DNA of 27,627 nucleotides. It comes from a virus. Position numbers and translations under genes: made by a program. Shown here piece by piece: positions 15,634-22,721 of this stretch (position 1 is the first letter of the stretch; each line of letters opens with the position of its first letter). Under the pieces are notes generated by a model. The model was not told where the DNA came from, did not search any database, and saw only the letters and a program-made list of their open reading frames with translations. The DNA lies in the IMG/VR virus record IMGVR_UViG_3300027976_000168, positions 1 through 27,627 of that record; one strand, 5' to 3'.

Positions 15634-17448
15634 ATGGATAAGAAATTAACAGCATTAACGGAAGTTACAACATTAGGGGATGATACACTAATATATGCAG
15701 TTGACCCAGATAGAACGGTAGGAGATAGGTCGGTAGGAATAGACAAAGATGTTCTTTTCGGACTTATAGGTGCGTTACTTAAAGGTAATAACCTCTCAGA
15801 TTTGTTAGATGCTTCAGCAGCTAGAACTAACTTAGGCGTGGCTATTGGTACTGATGTACAAGCATTTTCATCTGTTCTTGCAGCTACGACTGCATCCTAC
15901 ACTACTGCTGAAGAATCTAAGTTGTCAGGAATAGAAGCAGGTGCAACAGCGGACCAGACAGCAAGTGACGTTCCTAATGTACCATCAGGAAACCTATCAG
16001 CAACAGATGTCCAAGCAGCTTTAAATGAGTTGCAAACAGCTTTAGATACTAAAAACCCTTTAATATCGCATTTAGAATTTAATGATACAAATAAAACTGT
16101 TTGGAACAATGGAAAGGGTAATATAGCTGGTAACACTTCTTTTGGAGAAGATGCTTTAGAATCAAACACAACAGGAGGTTTTAACACAGCTAATGGAACG
16201 TCTGCTTTAAGGTTAAACACAGAAGGAAATAATAATACCTCTTTTGGTAGTTATGCTTTACTTTCAAACACAACAGGTTCAAACAACACAAGCATTGGAA
16301 GTTACTCAAATGTATCAACAGGTAATTTAACAAACGCTACGGCGATAGGTTTTAATTCGATTGTAAACGCATCAAATAAAATACAATTAGGTAACGCAAG
16401 TGTAACAGATGTAGCTACAAGTGGTAAAATTACGGCAGCACCTGCAACACTATCTACGCACTTAGCAACTAAAGGGCAGTTAGATGATGGTTTAGCTTTA
16501 AAAGCAAACATTGCAGACATTGTAAACAATGTTACTGCAGGTGGTGTGGCTGTACCTTTATCAGCAGAACAAGGTAAGATACTAAAAGCTGAAATATTAG
16601 CTTTGGCAGGTTCGTTAATTCCACAAGGTAATTGGAACGCAAATACAAACACCCCAGACATATCAGCCACAACAGAAACAGGCTACTATTGGATTGTTTC
16701 CGTTGATGGTGCTACTGATATTGGTGGTATTACAGATTGGAAAGTAACAGACTGGGCAATTAAAACGGCAACAGGTTGGGCGAAAATAGATAACACAGAT
16801 AAGGTTTTAAGCGTAAACGGCAGAATAGGAGAAATTGAATTAGATAGTAGTGATGTTGGTTTAGCAAACGCAGACAATACAAGCGATGCTAACAAGCCTA
16901 TTTCAAGTGCGACACAAACAGCGTTAAATGATAAAGCAAATATAGCTTCGCCTACGTTTACAGGCAACGCTACCTTTGGGAGTAATGTAACAGCTACTAA
17001 CTTCATAGGTAATGCTTTGCTGGGATTAACTTCAAAATATGTTGCTGGCTCAGACTCAGCTAATTATTATTTTGCAAATACCTTTCAGGGTACAGGTAGT
17101 ATATTTTTTGGGGCAGATAATGAAACCGCTGTTTATAGATTTAGGGGTGGCAGCACAAACTTTAATCACGAAATAACAGCTACTAACTTCATAGGTTCAG
17201 GTGACGGATTAACCGACGTTGTAAAATTAACAGGAACGCAAACGGTTGGGGGTGTTAAGACTTTTAGTAATGACGCTACCTTTGAGGGTAGTGTAAAGGC
17301 TGATGCATTTAAATTATCAGCACTAAACACAGCACCAGCATCAGCATCTTCAACAGGTGTTACAGGCGACATAAGATACACAGCAGATTATATCTACGTA
17401 TGCGTAGCAACAGACACTTGGAAGCGTTCAGAAATAACAACTTGGTAA
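15634..17448 (+). CDS. Tail fibre / receptor-binding protein
   Basis: 604 residues, typical of long phage fibres. Early part: LLDASAARTNLGVAIG, EESKLSGIEAGATADQT and SDVPNVPSGNLSATDVQAAL. A region of Ser/Asn/Gly repeats (about 165-240, SFGEDALESNTTGG, SFGSYALLSNTTGSNN, SIGSYSNVSTG) resembles the YadA-like head repeats of trimeric fibres. The later part has repeats around ATNFIG, and the end (about 560-604) is a flavophage-like tip with TAPASASSTGV, GDIRYTADYIYVCVATDTWK. It probably forms a trimer and binds the host surface. No chaperone cleavage domain was seen. Confidence 0.8.
   Translation: MDKKLTALTEVTTLGDDTLIYAVDPDRTVGDRSVGIDKDVLFGLIGALLKGNNLSDLLDASAARTNLGVAIGTDVQAFSSVLAATTASYTTAEESKLSGIEAGATADQTASDVPNVPSGNLSATDVQAALNELQTALDTKNPLISHLEFNDTNKTVWNNGKGNIAGNTSFGEDALESNTTGGFNTANGTSALRLNTEGNNNTSFGSYALLSNTTGSNNTSIGSYSNVSTGNLTNATAIGFNSIVNASNKIQLGNASVTDVATSGKITAAPATLSTHLATKGQLDDGLALKANIADIVNNVTAGGVAVPLSAEQGKILKAEILALAGSLIPQGNWNANTNTPDISATTETGYYWIVSVDGATDIGGITDWKVTDWAIKTATGWAKIDNTDKVLSVNGRIGEIELDSSDVGLANADNTSDANKPISSATQTALNDKANIASPTFTGNATFGSNVTATNFIGNALLGLTSKYVAGSDSANYYFANTFQGTGSIFFGADNETAVYRFRGGSTNFNHEITATNFIGSGDGLTDVVKLTGTQTVGGVKTFSNDATFEGSVKADAFKLSALNTAPASASSTGVTGDIRYTADYIYVCVATDTWKRSEITTW
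16988..17196 (+). repeat. Direct repeats inside the tail fibre gene
   Basis: A 23-bp block is repeated exactly at 16988-17010 and 17174-17196 (coding the repeated TATNFIG). A related block containing ACGCTACCTTTG lies at about 16967 and again at about 17271, coding ATFGSNV and ATFEGSV. These short repeats could drive recombination or length change in the receptor-binding region. Confidence 0.75.
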
Positions 17449-17457
17449 TATAATAAA

Positions 17458-17784
17458 ATGAAAGTATTTGAAATTATAAAGCCGTTTATCCCAGAAATAA
17501 TTCTATTTTTATCAGGTGCTGGTGCTTGGGGTTACGAAAGAAATAAAAGAAAGCAATCTTTAAAGACAGCAGAAACAAGCAACGATAAGAGCATTATGGA
17601 ACTTTATCAGGCTGCACTTACAGACTTAAAATCAAGATACGATAAAGATTTAGAAGATATGCAGTCCAGACACGACTCTAATTTAAAAGAAATGCAGATA
17701 AGATACGACCAAAAGTTTAAAGATTTAGAAAAGCGATATACTCGTTTAAAATCAGCTTTTGAAAGTTACAAAAAACAGCACTAA
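17458..17784 (+). CDS. Membrane-anchored hendecad coiled-coil protein, spanin-like
   Basis: 108 residues. A membrane segment (about 10-26, FIPEIILFLSGAGAWGY) with an N-terminal Lys and a basic stretch after it, then a long coiled coil. Residues 59-101 show a clear 11-residue repeat: an Arg (R60, R71, R82, R93) followed by Y/H-D, an L/F five residues after the Arg and an M/L eight residues after it, then Q/E. Hendecads favour a slightly right-handed coiled coil. Placed before the endolysin and holin-like genes it may be an inner-membrane spanin that spans the periplasm, though no lipoprotein partner was found; it could instead be a holin-associated protein. Confidence 0.45.
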   Translation: MKVFEIIKPFIPEIILFLSGAGAWGYERNKRKQSLKTAETSNDKSIMELYQAALTDLKSRYDKDLEDMQSRHDSNLKEMQIRYDQKFKDLEKRYTRLKSAFESYKKQH

Positions 17785-17788
17785 AAAA

Positions 17789-18172
17789 ATGAAGCTAACT
17801 AAAAATTTTAATAAATCGGAGTTTGACAGCAAAGATGGCGCAGATATGCCAGACGAGGTTTTGTTTAATATTCAAAGATTGGCAAACCAGATGCAGCATC
17901 TTAGAACGCACCTAAACAAACCAATTACTATAAATAGCGGCTATCGTTCAATTTCGCATAATGAAGCGATTGGTGGGTCTTTAAATTCTCAGCATATATT
18001 AGGAAAGGCTTGTGATATTACAGTGCAAGGAATGACACCTAAAGAGGTTGCAGAAGTTATTGAAGATTTAATATTAAAACGTGAAATAAAACAAGGTGGT
18101 GTTGGCAGATATAACACGTTTACACACTACGATATTAGAGGCTATAAAGCACGTTGGAATAAAACAAGTTAA
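17789..18172 (+). CDS. Peptidase M15A-type endolysin (L-Ala-D-Glu / D-Ala-D-Ala type)
   Basis: 127 residues from ATG at 17789; a TTG further up (17759) would add a low-complexity lead and lies inside the previous gene. The zinc and catalytic pattern is intact: SGYRS (50-54), H69-(6)-D76 in SQHILGKACD, and H113-x-D115 in FTHYD. M15 enzymes cut peptide bonds in peptidoglycan, here probably to release phage. No signal peptide is seen, so it needs a holin or similar for access to the wall; the following gene is holin-like. Confidence 0.85.
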   Translation: MKLTKNFNKSEFDSKDGADMPDEVLFNIQRLANQMQHLRTHLNKPITINSGYRSISHNEAIGGSLNSQHILGKACDITVQGMTPKEVAEVIEDLILKREIKQGGVGRYNTFTHYDIRGYKARWNKTS

Positions 18173-18191
18173 TTAATTAATTATTTATAAA

Positions 18192-18467
18192 ATGGGAGTA
18201 ACAAAAAAAGTACAAGACGCAAAAGCATGGTGGAAATCAAAGACAATTATTGGTACAATTTTAATGATTATGCCGATGCTTATTAAAATTATTTCACCAG
18301 AGGCAGAAATCAATGTAGGCGATGCAATAAACACCGCTTGGAAAGGTGCAGAGGGTTTGGCTGTATATGCTGATTCAACATGGGCGCAATTGCAAGAAGT
18401 ACTTGGATTTATATTGGCGATATACGGAAGAATAAAGGCTGAGGTAGGTATTAAAAAAGCAATTTAA
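18192..18467 (+). CDS. Holin-like small membrane protein
   Basis: 91 residues with two membrane-compatible segments: TIIGTILMIMPMLIKIIS (about 19-36) and VLGFILAIYGRIKAEVG (about 68-84), joined by an acidic loop. This is the size and layout of a small holin. It comes right after the endolysin and before a strong terminator that closes the late gene block. The ATG at 18192 follows an AT-only spacer of 19 bp. Confidence 0.6.
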   Translation: MGVTKKVQDAKAWWKSKTIIGTILMIMPMLIKIISPEAEINVGDAINTAWKGAEGLAVYADSTWAQLQEVLGFILAIYGRIKAEVGIKKAI

Positions 18468-18478
18468 CAATTAATTAG

Positions 18479-18505
18479 GGCAGCTATTAATTTAGTTGCC
18501 TTTTT
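18479..18505 (+). terminator. Intrinsic terminator closing the late operon
   Basis: An 8-bp stem (GGCAGCTA with TAGTTGCC, one G.U) around a TTAATT loop, then five T and a further T/A stretch. It lies 11 bp after the stop of the holin-like gene and 6 bp before the next ATG. Confidence 0.8.
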
Positions 18506-18511
18506 ATTATT

Positions 18512-18706
18512 ATGGATGACATAGAAATAACAGAAAAAGAATTAAGGTCATTCGATAACGTTAGTCATTTTAATGAATGGTTATTGGAAATGCACGACGA
18601 ATACGAAATAACCAATATTGATGAGATGAAATCTTTTTATCTAATAGAGGGTTTTATGGATTATTATTTATCATGCAAGAATTTTGAATTAAACTATTTA
18701 AGATGA
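18512..18706 (+). CDS. Small acidic protein, unknown function
   Basis: 64 residues, acidic (DDIEITEKELRS at the N-terminus, with more E and D through the middle) and probably helical. No motif or membrane segment is recognisable. It begins 6 bp after the terminator stem and overlaps the next gene by 4 bp (ATGA), which suggests joint translation. It may belong to a small two-gene unit of unknown role. Confidence 0.5.
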   Translation: MDDIEITEKELRSFDNVSHFNEWLLEMHDEYEITNIDEMKSFYLIEGFMDYYLSCKNFELNYLR

Positions 18707-18945
18707 AAGAAATTATTTTATTAATACCAGCATTAATTAGATTGATAACTCCAGACCCACAATTTAAGGGTATAAGATTAGAAAAAAAGGAGTTGAAAAT
18801 GGCTAAGAAAAAGTTAAGAATAGCCGAAAAGATGTACAAGCAAATCTATAAAGAATTTAAAAAGGATGGGTTTGATGCTGATGAAACTAAACAGCTTTTA
18901 GATTTACGAGACAAAATAGTAAATAGAAAAATAGAATTAATTTAG
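18703..18945 (+). CDS. Small basic helical protein, unknown function
   Basis: 80 residues: a hydrophobic N-terminus (IILLIPALIRLI, about 4-15) that could be a membrane segment, then a highly charged helix (KGIRLEKKELKMAKKKLRIA) and an acidic end (FDADETKQLLDLRDKI). The helix looks like a membrane-anchored coiled coil. Expressed after the terminator together with the upstream gene. No family is recognised. Confidence 0.5.
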   Translation: MKEIILLIPALIRLITPDPQFKGIRLEKKELKMAKKKLRIAEKMYKQIYKEFKKDGFDADETKQLLDLRDKIVNRKIELI

Positions 18946-18994
18946 TATATTGCAGAAAATTGTGATAAAACCTAATATCACATAAAACCGATAT
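18946..18994 (+). promoter_or_regulatory. Putative promoter and inverted repeat before the exonuclease gene
   Basis: A TATATTG box (18946-18952) resembles an incomplete Bacteroidota -10 (TAnnTTTG), but no clear TTTG -33 was found. An inverted repeat GTGATA (18962-18967) and TATCAC (18976-18981), spaced 8 nt, lies where an operator or 5' hairpin would sit. Both are by eye and tentative. Confidence 0.35.
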
Positions 18995-19903
18995 ATGGAA
19001 GAATTTACACCTAACAGAACAAGAAGGTATAGATTAAAACCTGAACAAGCGCAGCGACTAGGGTTAGAAGTCAAAACTACAAATAATAAATATACCTTAT
19101 CCGATTCACAAGAAAAACAGCTTTTTAATTACGACCAAGAAACCGTAAAAAGGCTGTTTTTTGATATTGAAACTTCTCCTATGATAGTTTATTCGTGGCG
19201 TGTTGGTTGGAAACTTAACATAGGAACTGATAACATAATTGAAGATTGGAAAATAATATGTATTAGTTATAAATGGGAAGGCGAAGATAAAGTACAAACC
19301 CTTTCTTGGGGTAAAAATAGATGTGATAAACAACTATTAATAGACTTCATTAAAATAGCAAATACAGCCGATGAAATGGTTGCTCACAATGGCGATAGAT
19401 TTGACATTAAGAAGATACGAACTAGATGTATATTTCACAGAATACCAACCTTTCCTAAATATAGAACATTAGACACGCTTAAAAAGGCTAAATATGGATT
19501 TGTGTTTAACTCCAATAGATTAGACTATATTGCTAAGTTTTTAGGAGTTGGAGCGAAGCTAGAACATGAAGGATTTACAATGTGGGTTAAATGTATGCAA
19601 GGCGATAAACAAGCATTAAAAGATATGATTGAATATTGCGAAATGGATATAATTGTTTTAGAGGATGTTTTTACGGTTCTACAAAATTATACGCTTCACA
19701 ATACACATACAGGCGCACATAACGGCAAATTAAAGGTTTCCTGCCCTAGTTGTGGTTCTTTAGACGTTGGACTATTAAAAAACGAATTTACAGCATTAGG
19801 AACGATTAAAAGACGAATGGAATGTACACCTTGCGGTTATGTTTATGAAACTTCTAATTCTGCATGGAGAACGTTTTTAGAAATGAAAGAAAATATTATT
19901 TAA
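18995..19903 (+). CDS. DEDDy 3'-5' exonuclease (DnaQ/RNase H-like) with zinc ribbon
   Basis: 302 residues. The exonuclease fold carries all four acidic positions of the DEDD family: D57 and E59 in FFDIETSP, probably D137 (or D134) in HNGDRFD, and D218 in YCEMD, with Y214 four residues before it as in DEDDy enzymes. A C-terminal zinc ribbon uses C250 and C253 (CPSCGS) and C277 and C280 (CTPCG). It may proofread or trim nucleic acid during replication, or process RNA; the family also includes YprB-like RNases. The zinc ribbon probably helps binding. The gene is set apart by a small leader and followed by a strong terminator. Confidence 0.8.
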   Translation: MEEFTPNRTRRYRLKPEQAQRLGLEVKTTNNKYTLSDSQEKQLFNYDQETVKRLFFDIETSPMIVYSWRVGWKLNIGTDNIIEDWKIICISYKWEGEDKVQTLSWGKNRCDKQLLIDFIKIANTADEMVAHNGDRFDIKKIRTRCIFHRIPTFPKYRTLDTLKKAKYGFVFNSNRLDYIAKFLGVGAKLEHEGFTMWVKCMQGDKQALKDMIEYCEMDIIVLEDVFTVLQNYTLHNTHTGAHNGKLKVSCPSCGSLDVGLLKNEFTALGTIKRRMECTPCGYVYETSNSAWRTFLEMKENII

Positions 19904-19933
19904 GTATTATAGTAGTTATATCATTTATTTTAC

Positions 19934-19941
19934 TATATTTG
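19934..19941 (+). promoter_or_regulatory. Putative -10 box (TATATTTG) of a short transcript
   Basis: TATATTTG matches the Bacteroidota TAnnTTTG consensus but has no clear TTTG -33 box upstream. A predicted start near 19947 would give a transcript of about 70 nt ending at the terminator 19981-20014. The same 12-nt TTTGATTAATAG appears at 19938-19949 and 19967-19978. Confidence 0.35.
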
Positions 19942-19980
19942 ATTAATAGATTTAGTTTTTATTAGGTTTGATTAATAGTT

Positions 19981-20014
19981 AGAGGTTACATTGAGGAATG
20001 TAGCCTCTTTTTTT
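19981..20014 (+). terminator. Strong intrinsic terminator
   Basis: A 12-bp stem (AGAGGTTACATT with AATGTAGCCTCT, one G.U) around the tetraloop GAGG, with seven T at its end. It lies 78 bp after the exonuclease stop and would end that transcript as well as any short RNA begun upstream. Confidence 0.9.
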
Positions 20015-20045
20015 ATGCGCTATTTTTAAAATAAATACAAAATAA

Positions 20046-20076
20046 TTTGTGTAATTAAATAATTTGTGTATCTTTG
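20046..20076 (+). promoter_or_regulatory. Bacteroidota-type promoter for the early gene group
   Basis: TTTG at 20046-20049, a 19-bp spacer, then TATCTTTG at 20069-20076: a full match to the TTTG/TAnnTTTG consensus of the main Bacteroidota sigma factor. It faces the gene at 20119 and gives a short A-rich leader. A diverged copy of the whole region lies near 26631-26684. Confidence 0.75.
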
Positions 20077-20118
20077 TAAGGTAGAAAGGAATTAACCACT
20101 ACATCAAACCTAGAAACC

Positions 20119-20325
20119 ATGAAACACCAAATTAAATTTAAAGACGTGTATTTAGACGTTACTGGAACGTATGACAAAGGCAGTTTTGGAACGTATGAAC
20201 AAGAGCCAGGGCCAGAAGAATTTACTATCGACAAAGTAGAAATTCATGGCACAGATATAACAGAATTAGTTGAAGATTATATCAACGATTTAGAAATAGA
20301 AGTAATTAAGAACCATTATAGATAA
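20119..20325 (+). CDS. Small acidic protein, first gene of the early unit
   Basis: 68 residues, acidic and probably beta/alpha (KHQIKFKDVYLDVTGTYDKG, then EQEPGPEEFTIDK and VEDYINDLEIEV). A homologue-like pattern of short acidic early genes is common in flavophages, but no function is known. It is the first gene after a strong promoter, so it would be made early and in quantity. Confidence 0.55.
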   Translation: MKHQIKFKDVYLDVTGTYDKGSFGTYEQEPGPEEFTIDKVEIHGTDITELVEDYINDLEIEVIKNHYR

Positions 20326-20332
20326 AGAAATT

Positions 20333-21097
20333 ATGATGATGGAAGTTAAAGAATATTATAATGGTTATATAAGAATAGGAAATACAAAGGAATATCTTAA
20401 AAAGATAAACGATGAATATAAGTTTTTTGTTTATTCAGACGCCCATATTTACAACAGAATAAAAGAAACTGAATGTTTCGATAAAAATGGAAATAAGTTA
20501 GGTTTTTATAAAGAAGAAGAAAAAGGTATTCGTAAATCAGAAGTAAAAGAGATTGAAAATGAATTATCCGTAATTCAGTTTAACTATGATTTCTATTTAT
20601 TACCAATAGGAGTGGCAAGAACAATTGACGAGCTTGATAGTGCTTATAGGTTAATAAAAACCATTTTTAAGATTAAAGACGTTTCTTTTTCAAATCATTA
20701 TTCAGAGCATTTTAAGAGAGAGCATGCAATTAGCAGATTTAATTACGACGAAAATGAAATAAAATACCCAAGTCCATTTATGCCTTATAATTTTAGAGAA
20801 AATTTTGTGCCTTTTGAAATTGTTAAACTAGGGTTTAGTAGAGAGATAACAAATATAACAAACAAATCACTTTTCGATTTAGACATAAAACAATACACAA
20901 AAAGAAAAAATGATTTTATTAAAAAAAATCCTGAATATAAAACTTCTATCCAATCTATTTACGAAATAAATATAGGACATTTATCATTGTTTTGGGATGT
21001 TCCAGTAAAATTATTATTAAGAGATAATTTTGATAAAAATATTAAATCTATAAACAAATTAAATAAAAAAATAACAAATAAAATTAAAACTAGATAA
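20333..21097 (+). CDS. Unknown protein, 254 residues
   Basis: Charged alpha/beta protein with a basic end (KLNKKITNKIKT). Three in-frame ATG codons are close together (20333, 20336, 20339); 20333 has the AAATT context seen elsewhere, so it is kept. Stretches such as YNGYIRIGNTKEYLK and HAISRFNYDENEIKYPS do not match a family I know. Codon use is more AT-rich than the neighbouring genes, which may mean a recent arrival. Confidence 0.5.
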   Translation: MMMEVKEYYNGYIRIGNTKEYLKKINDEYKFFVYSDAHIYNRIKETECFDKNGNKLGFYKEEEKGIRKSEVKEIENELSVIQFNYDFYLLPIGVARTIDELDSAYRLIKTIFKIKDVSFSNHYSEHFKREHAISRFNYDENEIKYPSPFMPYNFRENFVPFEIVKLGFSREITNITNKSLFDLDIKQYTKRKNDFIKKNPEYKTSIQSIYEINIGHLSLFWDVPVKLLLRDNFDKNIKSINKLNKKITNKIKTR

Positions 21098-21100
21098 ATT

Positions 21101-21340
21101 ATGAAACCAGTAAACAACAAATCACTAATCGCATTTTTATTCGACCAAATGGATAAACTTGATAAAAATGAAATTAATGTAGAAACAGCTAGAGAGCAAG
21201 GCAACCTAGCAAAGCAAGTAAATAATTCCATGAGATATGAACTTGACAGAGCAAAAGTAAAGATGCAACTGACTCAACACAATGCAATTTATAAAGATGG
21301 ATTAGATTTAAGAGAGGCAGAAAGCAAAAACTTTGAATAA
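21101..21340 (+). CDS. Conserved small helical flavophage protein
   Basis: 79 residues. Pattern (NNKSLIAFLFDQMDKLDKNE, then ETAREQGNLAKQVNNSMRYE and LREAESKNF) resembles a short, widely found flavophage protein with no known role. It has a helix-turn-helix-like helix sequence but no clear DNA-binding motif. AAATT precedes its ATG. Confidence 0.6.
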   Translation: MKPVNNKSLIAFLFDQMDKLDKNEINVETAREQGNLAKQVNNSMRYELDRAKVKMQLTQHNAIYKDGLDLREAESKNFE

Positions 21341-21379
21341 TCTTTAAATATATAAACTAATAATTAAAACTTAGAAATT

Positions 21380-21571
21380 ATGAAAACAGAATCATTTAAA
21401 ATTGCAGAATTAGACTTAGAAGCATTCAAAGATGCTTGCAGAAGTGTATCAGTTAACTTTTTATATTACGATAACGGAGTTGCTGTTATTGAATATAATT
21501 ATTGTCACAGTTTGTTTTTCTTAGGCAGACAATTAGAACTTGCTAAACGATTAATAGAGCTAAAATCATGA
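21380..21571 (+). CDS. Small protein, unknown function
   Basis: 63 residues with an acidic N-terminal part (IAELDLEAFKDAC) and a more hydrophobic, Tyr-rich middle (VNFLYYDNGVAVIEYNYCHS). No family is recognised. ATG is preceded by AGAAATT, and the stop overlaps the next gene by 4 bp (ATGA). Confidence 0.5.
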   Translation: MKTESFKIAELDLEAFKDACRSVSVNFLYYDNGVAVIEYNYCHSLFFLGRQLELAKRLIELKS

Positions 21572-21711
21572 GAGTAATAACTAAACACATAGAAAACTCA
21601 AAAAGTTACCATAAAGAGAATAAAGAAAAGGTAACACGAATCGAAGTACAATCAGAATTATATGATTTTGATTTAATTTACCACGAGGTAATAAACAGAT
21701 ATGAAGAATGA
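21568..21711 (+). CDS. Small basic protein of 47 residues
   Basis: Too short for most gene callers. ATG at 21568 overlaps the previous stop by 4 bp and its own TGA overlaps the following ATG in the same way, so it is embedded in a chain of coupled genes. Peptide runs from MRVITKHIENSKS through VTRIEVQSELYDFDLIYHE. No motif is recognised. Confidence 0.6.
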   Translation: MRVITKHIENSKSYHKENKEKVTRIEVQSELYDFDLIYHEVINRYEE

Positions 21712-22232
21712 ATCACACAAATATAAAACAAATAATTGAATCCTATTCAGGCTTAAATTTATCTCTATCAACTAATAAGAGGGAGTACGTTTACCATAGG
21801 TGGATGTATTGGGGATTGGCTTACAAATACTTTAAGGTCACTACTTCTGTTTTAGGGGCATCATGTGGAAGGAACCACAGCACAGTTGTAAACGCTCTTT
21901 TAAGACAAAGTTATGGAATGAGTAAATTGGATAACTTACTACAATCTGACGTAAATTATAGAGCGTTGTATAATTCATTTGAGAATTTAATAATAAATCA
22001 TAACCATAAAAAGATTGAAGATATAACAAGTATTGAAACTCTAAAAAACGTGTTTTATTTTGAGCTTAATAAAGTTAGAAAAGAAGAGCGTGAGAGATAC
22101 GAAATAAAACTATCTAAAGAGATAAACGAAATTAAACCAATAGATAAACAATTTTCTACTTTAGGCAATAACAGGGAACACTTCATAGAAACACGCTTAG
22201 TTCCATATTTAAAACTTAATAAATTATGTTAG
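21708..22232 (+). CDS. DnaA domain IV-like DNA-binding protein
   Basis: 174 residues. The N-terminal 95 residues resemble the C-terminal DNA-binding domain of DnaA: a helix with YVYHRWMYWGLAYKYF (27-42), then LGASCGRNHSTVVNAL (49-64), which matches the DnaA signature (G-x-x-x-GR-[DN]-HSTV). In DnaA this helix reads DnaA boxes. The rest is a charged helical region (YFELNKVRKEERERYEIKLS) without ATPase motifs. So it may bind the host DnaA boxes or a phage origin without hydrolysing ATP. Inferred role: origin recognition or regulation of host initiation. Confidence 0.7.
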   Translation: MNHTNIKQIIESYSGLNLSLSTNKREYVYHRWMYWGLAYKYFKVTTSVLGASCGRNHSTVVNALLRQSYGMSKLDNLLQSDVNYRALYNSFENLIINHNHKKIEDITSIETLKNVFYFELNKVRKEERERYEIKLSKEINEIKPIDKQFSTLGNNREHFIETRLVPYLKLNKLC

Positions 22233-22309
22233 TAGCATCAATATTTTCACTCGCATTGGGAGTGTTCGTATTAGTTTATGTCTTAATTGATAGCAATATA
22301 GAAAAATGA
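22226..22309 (+). CDS. 27-residue single-pass membrane peptide
   Basis: An ORF too short for usual calling. ATG at 22226 overlaps the previous gene by 7 bp; TGA at 22309 overlaps the next by 4 bp. It is almost one membrane helix (SIFSLALGVFVLVYVLI, about 5-21) with a short acidic end (DSNIEK). Micro-proteins of this kind can modulate membrane proteins; its embedding between DNA-related genes makes a chance ORF less likely but not impossible. Confidence 0.5.
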   Translation: MLVASIFSLALGVFVLVYVLIDSNIEK

Positions 22310-22587
22310 ACACATACGGAACTTCAAATGGTGAACGATTAACCACGCCAGAGATAGAGCGCAGAATTAGACAAGCTATAAAAATGCTTTTAGAAATACA
22401 ATTTATAGATTATGGCTACAATTTTTGTGAACATTGCAAATCTAATGAAGATAAACCGATAGATGTAAGCCATACTATTAGCAGGAAGAAAGCCAAAGAA
22501 GAAGGTCGAGCAGAAATGCTGTGGGATTTAGGAAATTTAGAAATATTAGGGCGAAAATGCCACAAAATAAAAGACAAATTAATATGA
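22306..22587 (+). CDS. HNH nuclease-like protein
   Basis: 93 residues. Shows C41-x-x-C44 (CEHC), H56 in DVSHTISRKKA, N77 in DLGNLEIL and C85-H86 (RKCHKIKD), the order of a zinc-bearing HNH nuclease fold of the kind found in phage NinG-like and related proteins. It could nick or cut DNA during recombination or packaging, or cut host DNA. The basic short size suggests a stand-alone nuclease. Its place among recombination genes supports a role in DNA processing. Confidence 0.65.
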   Translation: MNTYGTSNGERLTTPEIERRIRQAIKMLLEIQFIDYGYNFCEHCKSNEDKPIDVSHTISRKKAKEEGRAEMLWDLGNLEILGRKCHKIKDKLI

Positions 22588-22721
22588 AAGCACCAAAAAA
22601 ACAAACACAGCTGCAAAGAATTAAAACTATCGAATCAATTTTATCTAAAATTATTTTACAACAGCGTGAAATAGTGAATTTTTTAACTGCTAAAACAAAA
22701 GTAAAAGACGAGAAAGAATGA
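22584..22721 (+). CDS. Small basic helical protein, 45 residues
   Basis: ATG at 22584 overlaps the HNH stop by 4 bp (ATGA) and is preferred to an in-frame ATG at 22521 that would lie deep inside the HNH gene. The peptide is Lys/Gln-rich at the start (KAPKKQTQLQRI) and then helical (ESILSKIILQQREIVNFL). It overlaps the rusA-like gene by 4 bp. A nucleic-acid-binding role is possible from charge only. Confidence 0.5.
   Translation: MKAPKKQTQLQRIKTIESILSKIILQQREIVNFLTAKTKVKDEKE

Noticed and set aside
17759-17788. Upstream TTG start for the M15 endolysin
   Set aside because: It lies in the end of the preceding gene and adds only a Lys/Ser/Thr lead; ATG at 17789 fits the family start better.
22521-22583. 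Longer form of the 45-residue protein
   Set aside because: The extension overlaps the HNH gene out of frame, while ATG at 22584 gives a 4-bp coupled overlap like its neighbours.
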